Part shown: positions 8,508 through 17,789 of the stretch, one piece after another
How positions within the stretch are numbered: the stretch's first letter is position 1
Layout of the letters: each line of letters starts with the position of its first letter
Assembly: GCF_022129235.1 (NCBI RefSeq)
Contig: NZ_JADQAI010000009.1
Coordinates: forward strand, 62,001-126,000
Source of the DNA: Psychrobacter sp. Ps6
GTDB lineage: Bacteria > Pseudomonadota > Gammaproteobacteria > Pseudomonadales > Moraxellaceae
DNA: 64,000 nt
Direction of reading: 5' to 3'
Made by a program: the position numbers and the translations under genes
Notes under the pieces: model-generated
Databases searched by the model: none
What the model saw: only the letters and a program-made list of their open reading frames with translations
Told to the model about the DNA's origin: nothing

Positions 8508-9455
8508 ATGAGTAAAGTCTATCACTATACGAGTACTGCTGGATTTTTGGGTATAGTCAATGACTCAAGCATATGGGCGACCAATATCTTTTTTTTGAAT
8601 GATTATCAAGAAATGAAAAAAGGCATTGATTACGTCAGAAAGAACCTAAAAGACGAAAATTTATTTGAGTCCATGTCGCAGGACTATCAGAAAATTATCG
8701 AAAGATTGCAGGAGATATCTACCGACCACTACAGTCTGGAGGCAGATGTAGAGATATCGCTCACCAACTATCTGCTAGAGATGCTAGTGGGGATCAGTCA
8801 GCAGTTCTATATCACCTCTTTTACATATAACAAAGACTATCTGAGACAGTGGACCTCTTACTGTGAGCATAATGATGGTATCTGTATAGAGTTTGATGAG
8901 CACGTACTGTCAGAGAGTTTTAAATACAATAAATTCAATCGGTACTCCCAAGCGCATCACAGGTTCGATAGTATTATCTATAGTTATTCTAATAGCATAA
9001 GAAGATATTTTGATAAGCATAAAATAAGAGAGGTGTTTTTAAATAGAAAACAAACACTGGTCAACAACTTGCATACTATCAGAGAGAATAGTGCGGTCAG
9101 AAAGACAGATACGGAATATAGATATAATGCGACCGCCGACTTATTGTTTTCTTCTATACTTGAGGCGCTAACGGAGTTTGCACTGATAAGGAACCCACAA
9201 TTCTCTGATGAAAAAGAAAAAAGACTGATACTAACGGTCATCAATAAGCATGACAAATCGATTGAATTTCGGTCGAAATCAGGCGTGATTATTCCTTATA
9301 TTCCTGTCCATATCGACTTAAAGAGCATTACCAAAGTCATTATATCGCCGACAAACGATGCGACCCTCAGACGAAAGGGTATCGAGCTGTTAAGAGGGCG
9401 GTATAATTTGAATTTTGATATATGTGAGTCAGAGTGTCAATTAAGGAAGATATAA
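8508..9455 (+). CDS. DUF2971 family protein
   Basis: 315-residue soluble protein. The start KVYHYTSTAGFLGIV, then SSIWATNIFFLNDYQEM, is the hallmark of DUF2971 (HYTs..gl.gIl, siwaTn..flND..E). The middle has SFTYNKDYLRQWTSYCEHNDGICIEF, which also fits the family (W..Y...G.ci.F). The biochemical role of the family is unknown; members are often found in accessory or defence-associated regions, from memory. The gene is AT-rich and stands alone between thiamine-related and membrane-protein genes. The ribosome binding site before the ATG is weak. Confidence 0.8.
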   Translation: MSKVYHYTSTAGFLGIVNDSSIWATNIFFLNDYQEMKKGIDYVRKNLKDENLFESMSQDYQKIIERLQEISTDHYSLEADVEISLTNYLLEMLVGISQQFYITSFTYNKDYLRQWTSYCEHNDGICIEFDEHVLSESFKYNKFNRYSQAHHRFDSIIYSYSNSIRRYFDKHKIREVFLNRKQTLVNNLHTIRENSAVRKTDTEYRYNATADLLFSSILEALTEFALIRNPQFSDEKEKRLILTVINKHDKSIEFRSKSGVIIPYIPVHIDLKSITKVIISPTNDATLRRKGIELLRGRYNLNFDICESECQLRKI

Positions 9456-9478
9456 AAAATAACTGCTTTTTAAAAATA

Positions 9479-9514
9479 AAAAAACGTTCATCATTTAATG
9501 GCGAGCGGTTTTTT
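9479..9514 (+). terminator. Likely terminator of the DUF2971 gene
   Basis: An A-rich arm AAAAAACGTTC pairs with GAGCGGTTTTTT with one bulged G, ending in a T-run, 25 bases after the stop. Confidence 0.5.
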
Positions 9515-9701
9515 AACGCAGTAAGCTGATTAACGATTTTTTTTGAAAACGGCTTAGTGTATGAAACAAAAGACAAACCAAAGACGCAAAAGTAATATTG
9601 TTTGCATATAGTGTGTGGTGCATGATGAATACTTCATCTGGACTGATATTAACGGTATTTGTCGATATCACTCCTTGTCATTCACTTGCTAAAAATACGA
9701 T

Positions 9702-10133
9702 ATGACCTTCATGACCCATAATAAAAAAACGTTTTATCATAGACCCAAGACCAACCAATCCAGAAGTCCGATGATACGCTGGACCTTTGTGACGCTTGGC
9801 TGGATATTTTTTATTTTAGGTATTATTGGGATATTACTGCCTGTCATGCCGACTGCGCCTTTTATACTACTAGCGGCAGGCTGCTGGGCGCGCAGCTCTA
9901 AGCGGTTTCATTTTTGGCTTATCAATCACAAGTACTTCGGAAAATTCGTCCGCGATTGGGAAAACAATCATGCCGTGCCGCTGTATGCCAAGGTTTTGGC
10001 AACGGTCATGATGGCAGCGTCAACTATTATGTTGTTTTATCGTTTGTCTGCCGATATGATGTGGGTGGCATGGCTGGTAGCTGTTGTCTGTAGTGGGGTA
10101 GCGATATATTTGTTCCGCTTGCCAAATGCTTAA
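9702..10133 (+). CDS. YbaN-type inner-membrane protein (DUF454)
   Basis: 143 residues, with a basic N-terminus then a hydrophobic hairpin WTFVTLGWIFFILGIIGILL followed by PVMPTAPFILLAAGCWARSS, the DUF454 signature, then RFHFWLINHKYFGKFVRDWE and two more membrane spans near the C-terminus. Family function is unknown; E. coli YbaN is an inner-membrane protein. ATG codons at 9702 and 9711 are both possible starts, and neither has a strong ribosome binding site. It is a monocistronic gene upstream of the cold-shock gene. Confidence 0.85.
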   Translation: MTFMTHNKKTFYHRPKTNQSRSPMIRWTFVTLGWIFFILGIIGILLPVMPTAPFILLAAGCWARSSKRFHFWLINHKYFGKFVRDWENNHAVPLYAKVLATVMMAASTIMLFYRLSADMMWVAWLVAVVCSGVAIYLFRLPNA

Positions 10134-10200
10134 AATGGTTGCAATTTGAGCCAAATCCACTCAATAAACCGCGCTGGTTACACGAAACATGAGATAAGGC

Positions 10201-10229
10201 TTGCGATACTAGGATGTACCCCTTATAAT
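10201..10229 (+). promoter_or_regulatory. Candidate promoter of the cold-shock gene
   Basis: TTGCGA (10201-10206) and TATAAT (10224-10229) are separated by exactly 17 bases. Transcription from here would give a leader of about 140 bases before the csp ATG, similar to the long cold-responsive leaders of cspA-type genes. A second TATAAT (10283-10288) lacks a good -35. Confidence 0.45.
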
Positions 10230-10376
10230 ACGCCCAAGCTTAAGAGCAGTTCTGCACCAAATCATTACCTCGTAGTATTAGTTATAATCCTTCGTTTTAA
10301 TATTTATCGTTCAGTAGCTATTTGCAAGCGTTACCGGTCACTAGACCATTAATAAATTTAAAAGTAGGATTATACT

Positions 10377-10586
10377 ATGTCAGACGTTCAAAAAGGTACA
10401 GTTAAATGGTTCAACGAAGCTAAAGGCTTTGGTTTTATCGCTCCAGAAACTGGCGCAGACGTTTTTGCTCATTATAGCGAAATCACTGGTTCAGGTTTCA
10501 AAACTTTGGCTGAAGGCCAAGAAGTTGAGTTCACTGTAACTCAAGGCCAAAAAGGCCCACAAGCACATAACATCGTTGCTATCTAA
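10377..10586 (+). CDS. Cold-shock domain protein (CspA family)
   Basis: 69 residues, one complete cold-shock domain that binds single-stranded RNA and DNA as an RNA chaperone. RNP1 is KGFGFI and RNP2 is VFAHY, and the start [14 protein letters not shown] is typical. TAGGA lies seven bases before the ATG. A long untranslated leader and a strong terminator make it a single-gene transcript. Which csp paralogue it is cannot be told from the window. Confidence 0.95.
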   Translation: MSDVQKGTVKWFNEAKGFGFIAPETGADVFAHYSEITGSGFKTLAEGQEVEFTVTQGQKGPQAHNIVAI

Positions 10587-10620
10587 TTTGTCTTTATAGA
10601 CAGATAGATGAAAAGATGTA

Positions 10621-10650
10621 AAAAAACGAGCCTTTGGGTTCGTTTTTTTT
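10621..10650 (+). terminator. Terminator of the cold-shock gene
   Basis: AAAAAACGAGCC pairs with GGTTCGTTTTTT (one G-U) around a TTTG-type loop, ending in eight T. Confidence 0.9.
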
Positions 10651-10686
10651 CGTCTGTCATTTGATGCTAAATGAAACGACAAATGC

Positions 10687-10726
10687 AAAAATGCCTCCGG
10701 CTATATGGATAGTTAGAGGCATTTTT
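10687..10726. terminator. Terminator serving the minus-strand exporter gene
   Basis: AAAAATGCCTC and GAGGCATTTTT form a perfect 11-bp stem, 46 bases beyond the stop of the minus-strand gene; usable in both directions. Confidence 0.85.
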
Positions 10727-10771
10727 GTATTGGGTACTGATGTAAGTAAATAAGCGTGAGCAATTGGCTTA

Positions 10772-11905
10772 TCATATAAAGCTAATACCGATATTGATCA
10801 GACCACCGCCCAGTATTAACCAGCCAAACATCACCGCTCCTAAAATCAAAGGTTTGACACCAGCTTGCCTAATCGCGCTCAGATGAGTAGTCAAACCTAG
10901 TGCAAACATCGCCATCGTCAGCAATATATCATCTAGCATAATCATGCTTTGCTCGATACTTTTAGACATCGGTATCCAAGTATGCAATAAGACAATACCG
11001 ATAAAAATAAACGCAAACCATGGCACTTTGACTTGTTTGACGCGGGTCATAAATGACGCTGCCTCGTTTTTACTGCCCTCATTTTCCATAGCGGCATCAT
11101 CTACGGTGCGATCTTTGGTTAGCGCAAACGATAATACGAGTAAGAAAGGCGCGAGCATCATAACGCGTATCATCTTGGTCACGACTGCAGTATCACCAAT
11201 CTCGTTATTGATTGCATTGCCTGCGACCACGACTTGCGCCACCTCATGTACGGTTGAGCCCGTGTACATGCCATATTGCTCGGCACTGAGCCAAGGCTGT
11301 AACCAACCAAGCTGATATAAAAAAGGGTAAAGCAGCATCGCGATAGTACCAAATACCACGACAGTTGCTACGGCAATAGTGACTTTATGGGCTTGCGCGT
11401 TGACCACTGGCTCTGCTGCAATGACGGCAGCAGCACCGCAAATACTTGCCCCTGAGCCGATGAGTATGACGGTTTCTTTATCGACTTTTAACCATCTAGT
11501 ACCTAGCCAATAGGTTAGTAGAAAGGTCGACGTCAATACGAGTGCATCGGTCATAATCGCTGGCATACCGACGCTCGCAACTTGCGTCATAGTCAGCTTA
11601 AACCCATAGAACATAATCGCGAGGCGTAAAATCTGACCCTTGGCGAAGCAAACGCCGCCGTTTAGACGCTCAGTGAACTTGGGATAAATGGTATTGCCTA
11701 ATATCATACCCAGCAAGATCGCGAGTGTTAAAGAGGATAAGCCAACGATACGCCCATTTGACCACACATCCAAACTCGTGTTCAACCATAAGCAAAACAA
11801 ACCACCGATCAGCACCATAGCCAAACCAGCCAAATGGCGTTGGCTTGGAATGTAGTTACTCACTGAACGACTGACTGATTTGGCTAGTGTATGCATAAGG
11901 GGCAT
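10772..11905 (-). CDS. YeiH-family putative sulfate/anion exporter
   Basis: 377-residue membrane protein of the YeiH (UPF0324, Cons_hypoth698) family with about ten hydrophobic spans. Family stretches include ILLGMILGNTIYP, RLAIMFYGFKLT, GSGASICGAAAVIAAEPV and TGSTVHEVAQVVVAG. The E. coli homologue is described as a putative sulfate exporter. It is divergent from a LysR regulator, the same arrangement as yeiH/yeiE, which suggests the regulator controls it. ATG 11905 is given; ATG 11896 is an equally good or better start because AGGA lies ten bases before it and only one base before 11905. Confidence 0.85.
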   Translation of the reverse strand: MPLMHTLAKSVSRSVSNYIPSQRHLAGLAMVLIGGLFCLWLNTSLDVWSNGRIVGLSSLTLAILLGMILGNTIYPKFTERLNGGVCFAKGQILRLAIMFYGFKLTMTQVASVGMPAIMTDALVLTSTFLLTYWLGTRWLKVDKETVILIGSGASICGAAAVIAAEPVVNAQAHKVTIAVATVVVFGTIAMLLYPFLYQLGWLQPWLSAEQYGMYTGSTVHEVAQVVVAGNAINNEIGDTAVVTKMIRVMMLAPFLLVLSFALTKDRTVDDAAMENEGSKNEAASFMTRVKQVKVPWFAFIFIGIVLLHTWIPMSKSIEQSMIMLDDILLTMAMFALGLTTHLSAIRQAGVKPLILGAVMFGWLILGGGLINIGISFI

Positions 11906-11930
11906 ATCCTATTACTGATATTAAAATAAG

Positions 11931-11942
11931 CATAAGCTTATG
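11931..11942. promoter_or_regulatory. Palindrome in the exporter/LysR divergent region, candidate operator
   Basis: CATAAGCTTATG is a perfect 12-base palindrome, flanked by further ATAAGC copies at about 11926 and 11952. Its position between divergent LysR and target genes fits a LysR-type binding site; this is inference. Confidence 0.35.
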
Positions 11943-12118
11943 AGTAGACAGTATAAGCTGACTATATTTATAATAAAAACAGATTAATAAGATATAAACT
12001 ATCGATTTTTCAGGTTAGTGTTTATGATAGAAATAGATATACCGCGCATGAGTAGCAAAAAAAGACATGCATAGCGAATAAGACAGGCTAAAAACTGACA
12101 TAAGGCATCATCGATATA

Positions 12119-13054
12119 ATGAAAAAATCTGTACAGACATTGCCAAAGATTACACTTAAGCAGCTCGCTGTTTTTGTCAGTATTTATCAGACAGGTAGCA
12201 CCAGCCGCGCCAGTGAGGAGTTGCATTTGTCACAGTCGGCGGTCAGTAGTGCGCTGACAGAGCTTGAGTCTAGATTACAGATGCCGTTGTTTGAGCGCGT
12301 TGGTCGTAGGCTTAATCAGCATCCCAATGCCCATCCTATCTATGTACAAGCTCAGGCTATCTTGGGGCAGTCGCTCACGCTTGAGCATTATCATCAGTAT
12401 CAAGCAGGGCAGATTCATATTGGGGCGAGTACCACGATTGGCAATTACGTGCTGCCATCATTGCTTGGTAAGCTATATGAGGCGCTACCCGATGCCAATG
12501 TCGATATGTATATTGCCAATACTCAGGAGGTAGTGAGTGAGATTGAGCAGCTCAATATCGATATTGCCTTGGTAGAAGGGATGCCACGTCCCATAGATAT
12601 GAAAGCCATTGAGCAGCGCGAATGGCGCACGGATACGCTGATGATATTTGCCAAGCGTGACAGTAAATGGCTAAAGAACGTCGCTACCTATAGCGAAGAT
12701 GGGTGCTGCTATCAGCTGACTATTAATCAGTTAGCGCAGTTGCCGCTACTCGTACGTGAGACAGGGTCGGGCACACGGCAGATCATCGATGAGCAATTGC
12801 TAAAATATTTACCCAATGCAGAAGTGGTAAAGGCCATACATCAATCAGAAGCTATCAAGCATATGGTGAGTGCAGGTATTGGTCTTGGTTGTCTATCACA
12901 GCATGTGATTGAGAAGGAATTGGCTACTGGGGAGCTGGTACAAGTGAACGTGGCGGGAATTGATTTATCAAGGACATGGTGGCTCGTCTGGCATAAAGCC
13001 CGTCACCAAAGCCCCATATGGCAAACCTTTATAGATATTATCCAACAAGATTAA
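12119..13054 (+). CDS. LysR-type transcriptional regulator (YeiE-like)
   Basis: 311 residues. A winged helix-turn-helix at about 13-72 (LKQLAVFVSIYQTGSTSRAS, then HLSQSAVSSALTELESRLQM and LFERVGRRL) is followed by a type 2 periplasmic-binding-like effector domain from about 90, with the typical ASTTIGNYVLPSLLGKLYE start and a later ETGSGTRQIID motif. It is divergent from the YeiH-type exporter and probably regulates it in response to a small anion or sulfur metabolite. The ATG has no strong ribosome binding site. It ends at a terminator shared with the convergent stress-protein gene. Confidence 0.9.
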   Translation: MKKSVQTLPKITLKQLAVFVSIYQTGSTSRASEELHLSQSAVSSALTELESRLQMPLFERVGRRLNQHPNAHPIYVQAQAILGQSLTLEHYHQYQAGQIHIGASTTIGNYVLPSLLGKLYEALPDANVDMYIANTQEVVSEIEQLNIDIALVEGMPRPIDMKAIEQREWRTDTLMIFAKRDSKWLKNVATYSEDGCCYQLTINQLAQLPLLVRETGSGTRQIIDEQLLKYLPNAEVVKAIHQSEAIKHMVSAGIGLGCLSQHVIEKELATGELVQVNVAGIDLSRTWWLVWHKARHQSPIWQTFIDIIQQD

Positions 13055-13082
13055 CTGAGACAATGTCAAAATATGAGGAATA

Positions 13083-13118
13083 AAAAAGCGCCGTATCAAT
13101 CATGATAGGGCGCTTTTT
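13083..13118. terminator. Bidirectional terminator
   Basis: AAAAAAGCGCC with GGGCGCTTTTT around a 15-base loop between the convergent LysR and universal-stress genes. Confidence 0.85.
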
Positions 13119-13153
13119 GTTAACTGATAATTCCATATAGCCAAAGCAAATTG

Positions 13154-13615
13154 CTACGTCGAAACCGGCTTATCAAGTCTTACTACAAAGCTATCGCAAG
13201 GCACGTTAGGCAAGATATTATCTGCTGTCGCGCCACTGATCCATGCGGCAATACCAGTGCGCTTATGGCGACCGATGACCAATAGATCGACGTCGTGTTT
13301 ATGACAGTAGCTAACAATACCTTCACTGCTAGAAATAGCGGTAGTGACTTCTGACGTTGCCGCGTTTAGCTGATTGCGTTCAAGGAATTGCGCCAGTTTT
13401 GCCCGTGCTTCTTGGCAGCGTTCGTCGTCAATTTCATCATATAGGCTAGAGGCGGGTACCAGCTCGTAGCCGAAGCCCACCATAGTATCTTTGACAATAT
13501 GTAGTACAGACAACTTAGAACCGGGACGGTCTTCAACGATGCGCTTGGCCTTTTGCGCGACGATATCCGCATCAGAGAGTAAGTCGGTGACCAGTAAAAT
13601 ATGTTCGTAACTCAT
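13154..13615 (-). CDS. Universal stress protein, UspA-like (copy 1)
   Basis: 153 residues forming one Usp domain: MSYEHILLVTDLLSDADIVA at the N-terminus and LLVIGRHKRTGIAAWISGAT then PCDSFVVRL at the C-terminus. The nucleotide-binding consensus G-2x-G-9x-G-S/T is not intact (the loop reads GRHKRTG...SGAT), as in E. coli UspA, which does not bind ATP. GAGGAAGACGTT precedes the ATG. A close paralogue follows upstream on the same strand. Confidence 0.92.
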   Translation of the reverse strand: MSYEHILLVTDLLSDADIVAQKAKRIVEDRPGSKLSVLHIVKDTMVGFGYELVPASSLYDEIDDERCQEARAKLAQFLERNQLNAATSEVTTAISSSEGIVSYCHKHDVDLLVIGRHKRTGIAAWISGATADNILPNVPCDSFVVRLDKPVST

Positions 13616-13773
13616 AACGTCTTCCTCATGTCAGATAGTATTTACTATAGCACTACTATAGAGCGCTGTTAAGTAATGCTTGTCTATCTTTACGACATAG
13701 ACTTTGATATAGAATAAAACTCTAGTGCAATGCTAACAAATAACAGGTTAACTCGAATGTTGAGCCAGACCCC

Positions 13774-14235
13774 TTATTCTGATACTGGCTCATCAAGCTT
13801 GACGACTAGGCTGTCGCAAGGGACGTTTGGCAAGATACTATCAGCAGTTGCACCGACTAGCCAAGCAGCGATACCGTGACGTTCATGACGCCCAATAATG
13901 AGTAAGTCGACCTCTTTTTCATGGCAGTAGTCAACAATGCCTTTACTGTTAGAAATGGCAGCTGTCACCTCAGAGTTGACTGCTTCTAGCTCGTTGCGCT
14001 CCAGAAATTGCGCCAGCTTAGCACGCGCTTTTTGCCATTTTTCATTATGGACATCGCCTGATAGGCTAGAGGAAGGTACTAATTCATACCCGAAGCGCAC
14101 CATATCGTCTTCCACAATATGCAGGACAGACAATCTGGCCTCAGGAGAGCCTGCGAGTATACGTTTGGTTTTTAGAGCAACCTTGTCCGCATCGGATAAT
14201 AAGTCAGTAACCAGTAAAACATGTTGGTAGCTCAT
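13774..14235 (-). CDS. Universal stress protein, UspA-like (copy 2)
   Basis: 153 residues, same length and clearly paralogous to copy 1 throughout (for example MSYQHVLLVTDLLSDADKVA against MSYEHILLVTDLLSDADIVA, both followed by RFGYELVP or GFGYELVP). The C-terminal loop GRHERHGIAAWLVGAT also departs from the ATP-binding consensus. AGGAGCACCTC precedes the ATG. The two genes are tandem, separated by about 160 bases, with no obvious terminator between, so each may have its own promoter. Confidence 0.92.
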   Translation of the reverse strand: MSYQHVLLVTDLLSDADKVALKTKRILAGSPEARLSVLHIVEDDMVRFGYELVPSSSLSGDVHNEKWQKARAKLAQFLERNELEAVNSEVTAAISNSKGIVDYCHEKEVDLLIIGRHERHGIAAWLVGATADSILPNVPCDSLVVKLDEPVSE

Positions 14236-14641
14236 GAGGTGCTCCTATTAGTAGTGAACTTCATGGTAGCAGTGCAAAGGGTCTCTGTTAAGCGATATGA
14301 CCATCATTTGAATGTGGCTTTTGTTGGAATTATGTTTGGTCATCAAGGTATCAATGTTGACTACGCTATAGAGTATAGCCTGATTGCTGACTTGACTTAT
14401 CAACGACCAAACCCCACTAATAGCGCTAAGCCAATTCTTTTTTAGCCAATATAGTCACTATAAATACCTGCATAATTGAGTTCAAAAGCCCATATTGGGT
14501 TTTAGCATTCAGTTTTTTCAGAAATTGTAAGTCAAAATGTTTTAATAGCCATTTTTACGACTGATAGTTCAATAATTTTACCACTCTATTTACCCTGACA
14601 GTCAGGGCACACGATACGCATTGTAAGCGATAAGGATAACT
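14236..14641. other. Intergenic region upstream of the M16C protease
   Basis: About 400 bases of AT-rich divergent spacer. Short frames exist but lack ribosome binding sites and recognisable products. No repeats or RNA genes seen. Confidence 0.4.
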
Positions 14642-17600
14642 ATGACTGATACCCCATTTACTGCTGATCTAACGTTGCATCCAGCATTTGAGCTGATTGA
14701 GCATCGCCATATTGAGGCGCTATCGATGGATGTGCTGATCAGTCAGCATGTGAAGACAGGCGCGATGCATTATCATTTAGCGCACCCAAGCGATGAAAAT
14801 GCGTTTTTGGTGGGCTTTCGTACTCAGCCAATGGATTCAAAAGGCGAGGCGCATATTTTGGAGCATGTCGCATTATGTGGCTCTAAGAAATTCCCAGTAC
14901 GTGACCCGTTCTTTTCGATGATTAAGCGTTCATTGAACACCTTTATGAATGCGATGACCGCAGCCGATTGGACGGCGTATCCGTATGCCACGCAAAATAA
15001 AAACGACTATTTTAATTTGCTCGCTGTGTACCTTGATGCGTCGTTTTTCCCCAATATCCATCCGCTCGATTTTGCGCAAGAAGGCATCCGTGTAGAGCTG
15101 GACGAAAATGATAAGCCACAGTTTAAAGGTATCGTCTTTAACGAGATGAAAGGCGCGATGAGCGGCGAGATCGATCAGCTCTATCATACAGTTGCGCATC
15201 ACCTATTCCCAACGACCACCTATCATTACAACTCAGGTGGCGATCCTGCCCAGATTCCTGACTTAACGCATACTGAGCTGACAGCTTTTCATGAGAGTCA
15301 CTATCACCCATCGAACAGTGTCATCATGAGTTTTGGTAATATTCCTGTTGCTGAGACACAAGCGAAAATACACGAAGACGCTTTGATTCAATTCGAAGCA
15401 GGTAAAAAGCATGTCTCGCGTCCAGAGCAGCGTTTGTCTGCACCTATCAGTGCAGTAGATACGTACACTGCTGATGAAGCCGGTCCAGATCAAACCCATC
15501 ACGTGGTCGCTTGGTTGTTGCCATCGATCACTGATCCTAAGCAGCGTTTGGCGCTGCGTTTGCTCGAAGGCGTACTGATTGAGCATTCAGGCTCGCCACT
15601 ACGTGCTTATTTGGACAGTCACCCACTGGGTAAAGCGCCAAGCCCACTTTTGGGACTGGATGACAGCCATTATGAAATGGTCTTTTATACAGGTCTGCGT
15701 GGCTCTAACCCAGAGCATGCCGAAGCGGTCGAGCAGGGCATTATTGATCTGCTAACTGAAGTGGCAAACTCGCCAGTCGATGACGAGACTATCGAAACCA
15801 TTCTGCATCAGATTGAAATTGATCAGCGTCACATCGGCGGTGATAGCATTCCTTATGGTCTAAACCTGATGCTAGAAGGCTTTAGTACCGCCATTCATGA
15901 TGGTAACCCTATCGACGTGTGGGAAGTGGATGAGCATCTACAGTGGTTGCGCGAGCAAGTCGTCGATCCACAGTGGCTACCGAACTTAATTAAAACGCAT
16001 CTGCTGGACAATCAGCACCGTGTGCGCGTGACCATGACGCCAGATAGTGAAAAATCAGCCCGTCAAGCGGCAGCGGAGCAAGTGCGTCTAGATACCATTG
16101 AGATGGATCTGACTGCTGATGACAAAGACATCTTGCACAAGCAAGCACTAGATCTGGCCGCACGCCAAGCAGCGCCTGATGATTTGAGCTTATTGCCAAA
16201 GGTAGGTCTAGAAGACGTACCAACAGACATCAGCTTTAAAGAAGGCGTGCAGAAACAAGTACGTTTAAGCGAGCAAGATAGTACGCTATTTGAGTACGAA
16301 GCAGGTACTAACGGTATTTATTACTATCAGGTGATTGTACCGCTCACGGAAGTCATTGGTAACGGTAACGCAGATGAGCTACCAGTGAATGATGTCATCA
16401 ATCATCCACTCTTGCCTATTTATCTGAGCTTGTTGTCTGAGCTGGGTACAGACTCGCTCAGCGCTCATGAGATGCAGGCCAAGCAAGCGGCGCACTCTTC
16501 AGGCGTGACCGCGCGTATTAGCCAACGTACCAACGTCGATGACAGTCAAGCGATTAGCAGTTATTTCGTCGTGGCAACGCGTGCGCTGAATCGTAAGCCT
16601 GAAGCGATTGATTTGCTCAAAGAAGTGATGGAGCACAGTATCTTTACTGAGCATGACCGTATCAAAGAAATCTTGCAGCAGCGTCAAGCCAGCTGGCAGT
16701 CAAACCTAGCAGGTTCTGGTCACTCATATGCAATGCAAACGGCCAGCCGCGGTATGAGTCGTCAAGCGCAGCTAGAATACGTGCGCAGCGGTTTACCAGC
16801 ACTCAACGCACTCAAAGCGTTCTTGGGTCATGCCAGTACCGATGATGCACAGTGGGATCATTTAGCGACCAGTTTGATGGACTTGCATCAACGTTTGATC
16901 AGCTTGCCTAAGCATGCCGTCATCATTTGTGAAGCCGAGCAAACGGAACGCTTGAGTGGCTTAATCGTTGATAGTTGGAAAGACAGTAAAGCAGCAACGT
17001 CTACTGAGAATGTAATTAACACTGAAGCTAACGTTCCAAGTGAGTTTGCAAATCTACAACTAGACACTGCTCTAAATGGAGAAAAAGACGCGGTCAAAGC
17101 GAGCGAGCATGGGACTGCTCTCGATGTTGCAGATTTAGCGTGGTTAGTACCGACCAACGTTTACCATAATGCCAGCGCTTATACGGTACCCGCTGCTGAC
17201 CATCCTGATACTGCTGCACTCATGGTATTAGCGCCTTACCTACGTAATGGCTATTTACACAGTGCCATTCGTGAGCGCGGCGGTGCCTATGGTGGCGGCG
17301 CGGGCTATGACGCCAATGCATGTGCCTTTAAGTTCTTTAGTTACCGCGACCCGCAGTGCGCTGAAACCTTTGAGCATTTTGAAGCCAGTATCGAGTGGAT
17401 CTTGAATGAGCCACAAACCGATGAGCAATTAGAAGAGGCGATTTTAGGTATTATCTCAGGCATGGATAAACCGGGATCTCCTGCAGGGGAGGCGATTAAA
17501 GCGTGCTTTGCCAACTTGCATCATCGCGGTGCTGACTGGCAACGTAAAATGCGCGCCGCTATCCTCGCCGTGACTATTGATGACTTGCAGCGTGTTGCCA

Positions 17601-17707
17601 AGCAATATCTGCAAGGTCAAAAGCATGTGCGTGCCGTGTTAGCGCCTTATGATAAAGAAGAGACAGTCAAAGGTCTTGGTTTTGAAGTATGTAGAATTAA
17701 GAGCTAA
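14642..17707 (+). CDS. M16C zinc metalloprotease (PreP-like)
   Basis: 1021 residues, typical for presequence-protease (pitrilysin M16C) enzymes, which form a two-half clamshell that degrades peptides. The inverted zinc motif HxxEH is HILEH (H71, E74, H75), and the downstream ligand glutamate lies in FNEMKGAMSGEIDQLY. Further family stretches are DWTAYPYAT, HPLDFAQEGIR, YHYNSGGDP and FHESHYHPSNS; the C-terminal half has RERGGAYGGGAGYD. There is no signal peptide, so it is likely cytoplasmic. AAGGATAACT precedes the ATG. It is a single-gene unit ending in a strong terminator. Confidence 0.95.
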   Translation: MTDTPFTADLTLHPAFELIEHRHIEALSMDVLISQHVKTGAMHYHLAHPSDENAFLVGFRTQPMDSKGEAHILEHVALCGSKKFPVRDPFFSMIKRSLNTFMNAMTAADWTAYPYATQNKNDYFNLLAVYLDASFFPNIHPLDFAQEGIRVELDENDKPQFKGIVFNEMKGAMSGEIDQLYHTVAHHLFPTTTYHYNSGGDPAQIPDLTHTELTAFHESHYHPSNSVIMSFGNIPVAETQAKIHEDALIQFEAGKKHVSRPEQRLSAPISAVDTYTADEAGPDQTHHVVAWLLPSITDPKQRLALRLLEGVLIEHSGSPLRAYLDSHPLGKAPSPLLGLDDSHYEMVFYTGLRGSNPEHAEAVEQGIIDLLTEVANSPVDDETIETILHQIEIDQRHIGGDSIPYGLNLMLEGFSTAIHDGNPIDVWEVDEHLQWLREQVVDPQWLPNLIKTHLLDNQHRVRVTMTPDSEKSARQAAAEQVRLDTIEMDLTADDKDILHKQALDLAARQAAPDDLSLLPKVGLEDVPTDISFKEGVQKQVRLSEQDSTLFEYEAGTNGIYYYQVIVPLTEVIGNGNADELPVNDVINHPLLPIYLSLLSELGTDSLSAHEMQAKQAAHSSGVTARISQRTNVDDSQAISSYFVVATRALNRKPEAIDLLKEVMEHSIFTEHDRIKEILQQRQASWQSNLAGSGHSYAMQTASRGMSRQAQLEYVRSGLPALNALKAFLGHASTDDAQWDHLATSLMDLHQRLISLPKHAVIICEAEQTERLSGLIVDSWKDSKAATSTENVINTEANVPSEFANLQLDTALNGEKDAVKASEHGTALDVADLAWLVPTNVYHNASAYTVPAADHPDTAALMVLAPYLRNGYLHSAIRERGGAYGGGAGYDANACAFKFFSYRDPQCAETFEHFEASIEWILNEPQTDEQLEEAILGIISGMDKPGSPAGEAIKACFANLHHRGADWQRKMRAAILAVTIDDLQRVAKQYLQGQKHVRAVLAPYDKEETVKGLGFEVCRIKS

Positions 17708-17743
17708 GACAATTGGGTTTATTTTTTATTAAAAGTTAAGCGC

Positions 17744-17774
17744 AAAAAAGCCAAGCATGATGCTTGGCTTTTTT
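17744..17774. terminator. Bidirectional terminator
   Basis: AAAAAAGCCAAGCA and TGCTTGGCTTTTTT form a perfect 14-bp stem with a 3-base loop between convergent genes. Confidence 0.95.
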
Positions 17775-17789
17775 GTATTTAGTATTTGC

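Noticed and set aside
8325..8525. 66-codon minus-strand frame
   Set aside because: Overlaps the DUF2971 start region and has no support beyond being open.
10146..10352. 68-codon plus-strand frame before the cold-shock gene
   Set aside because: Covers the promoter and leader of csp and has no recognisable product.
14221..14445. 74-codon plus-strand frame
   Set aside because: Begins inside the universal-stress gene on the opposite strand and lies in spacer; no coding signal.
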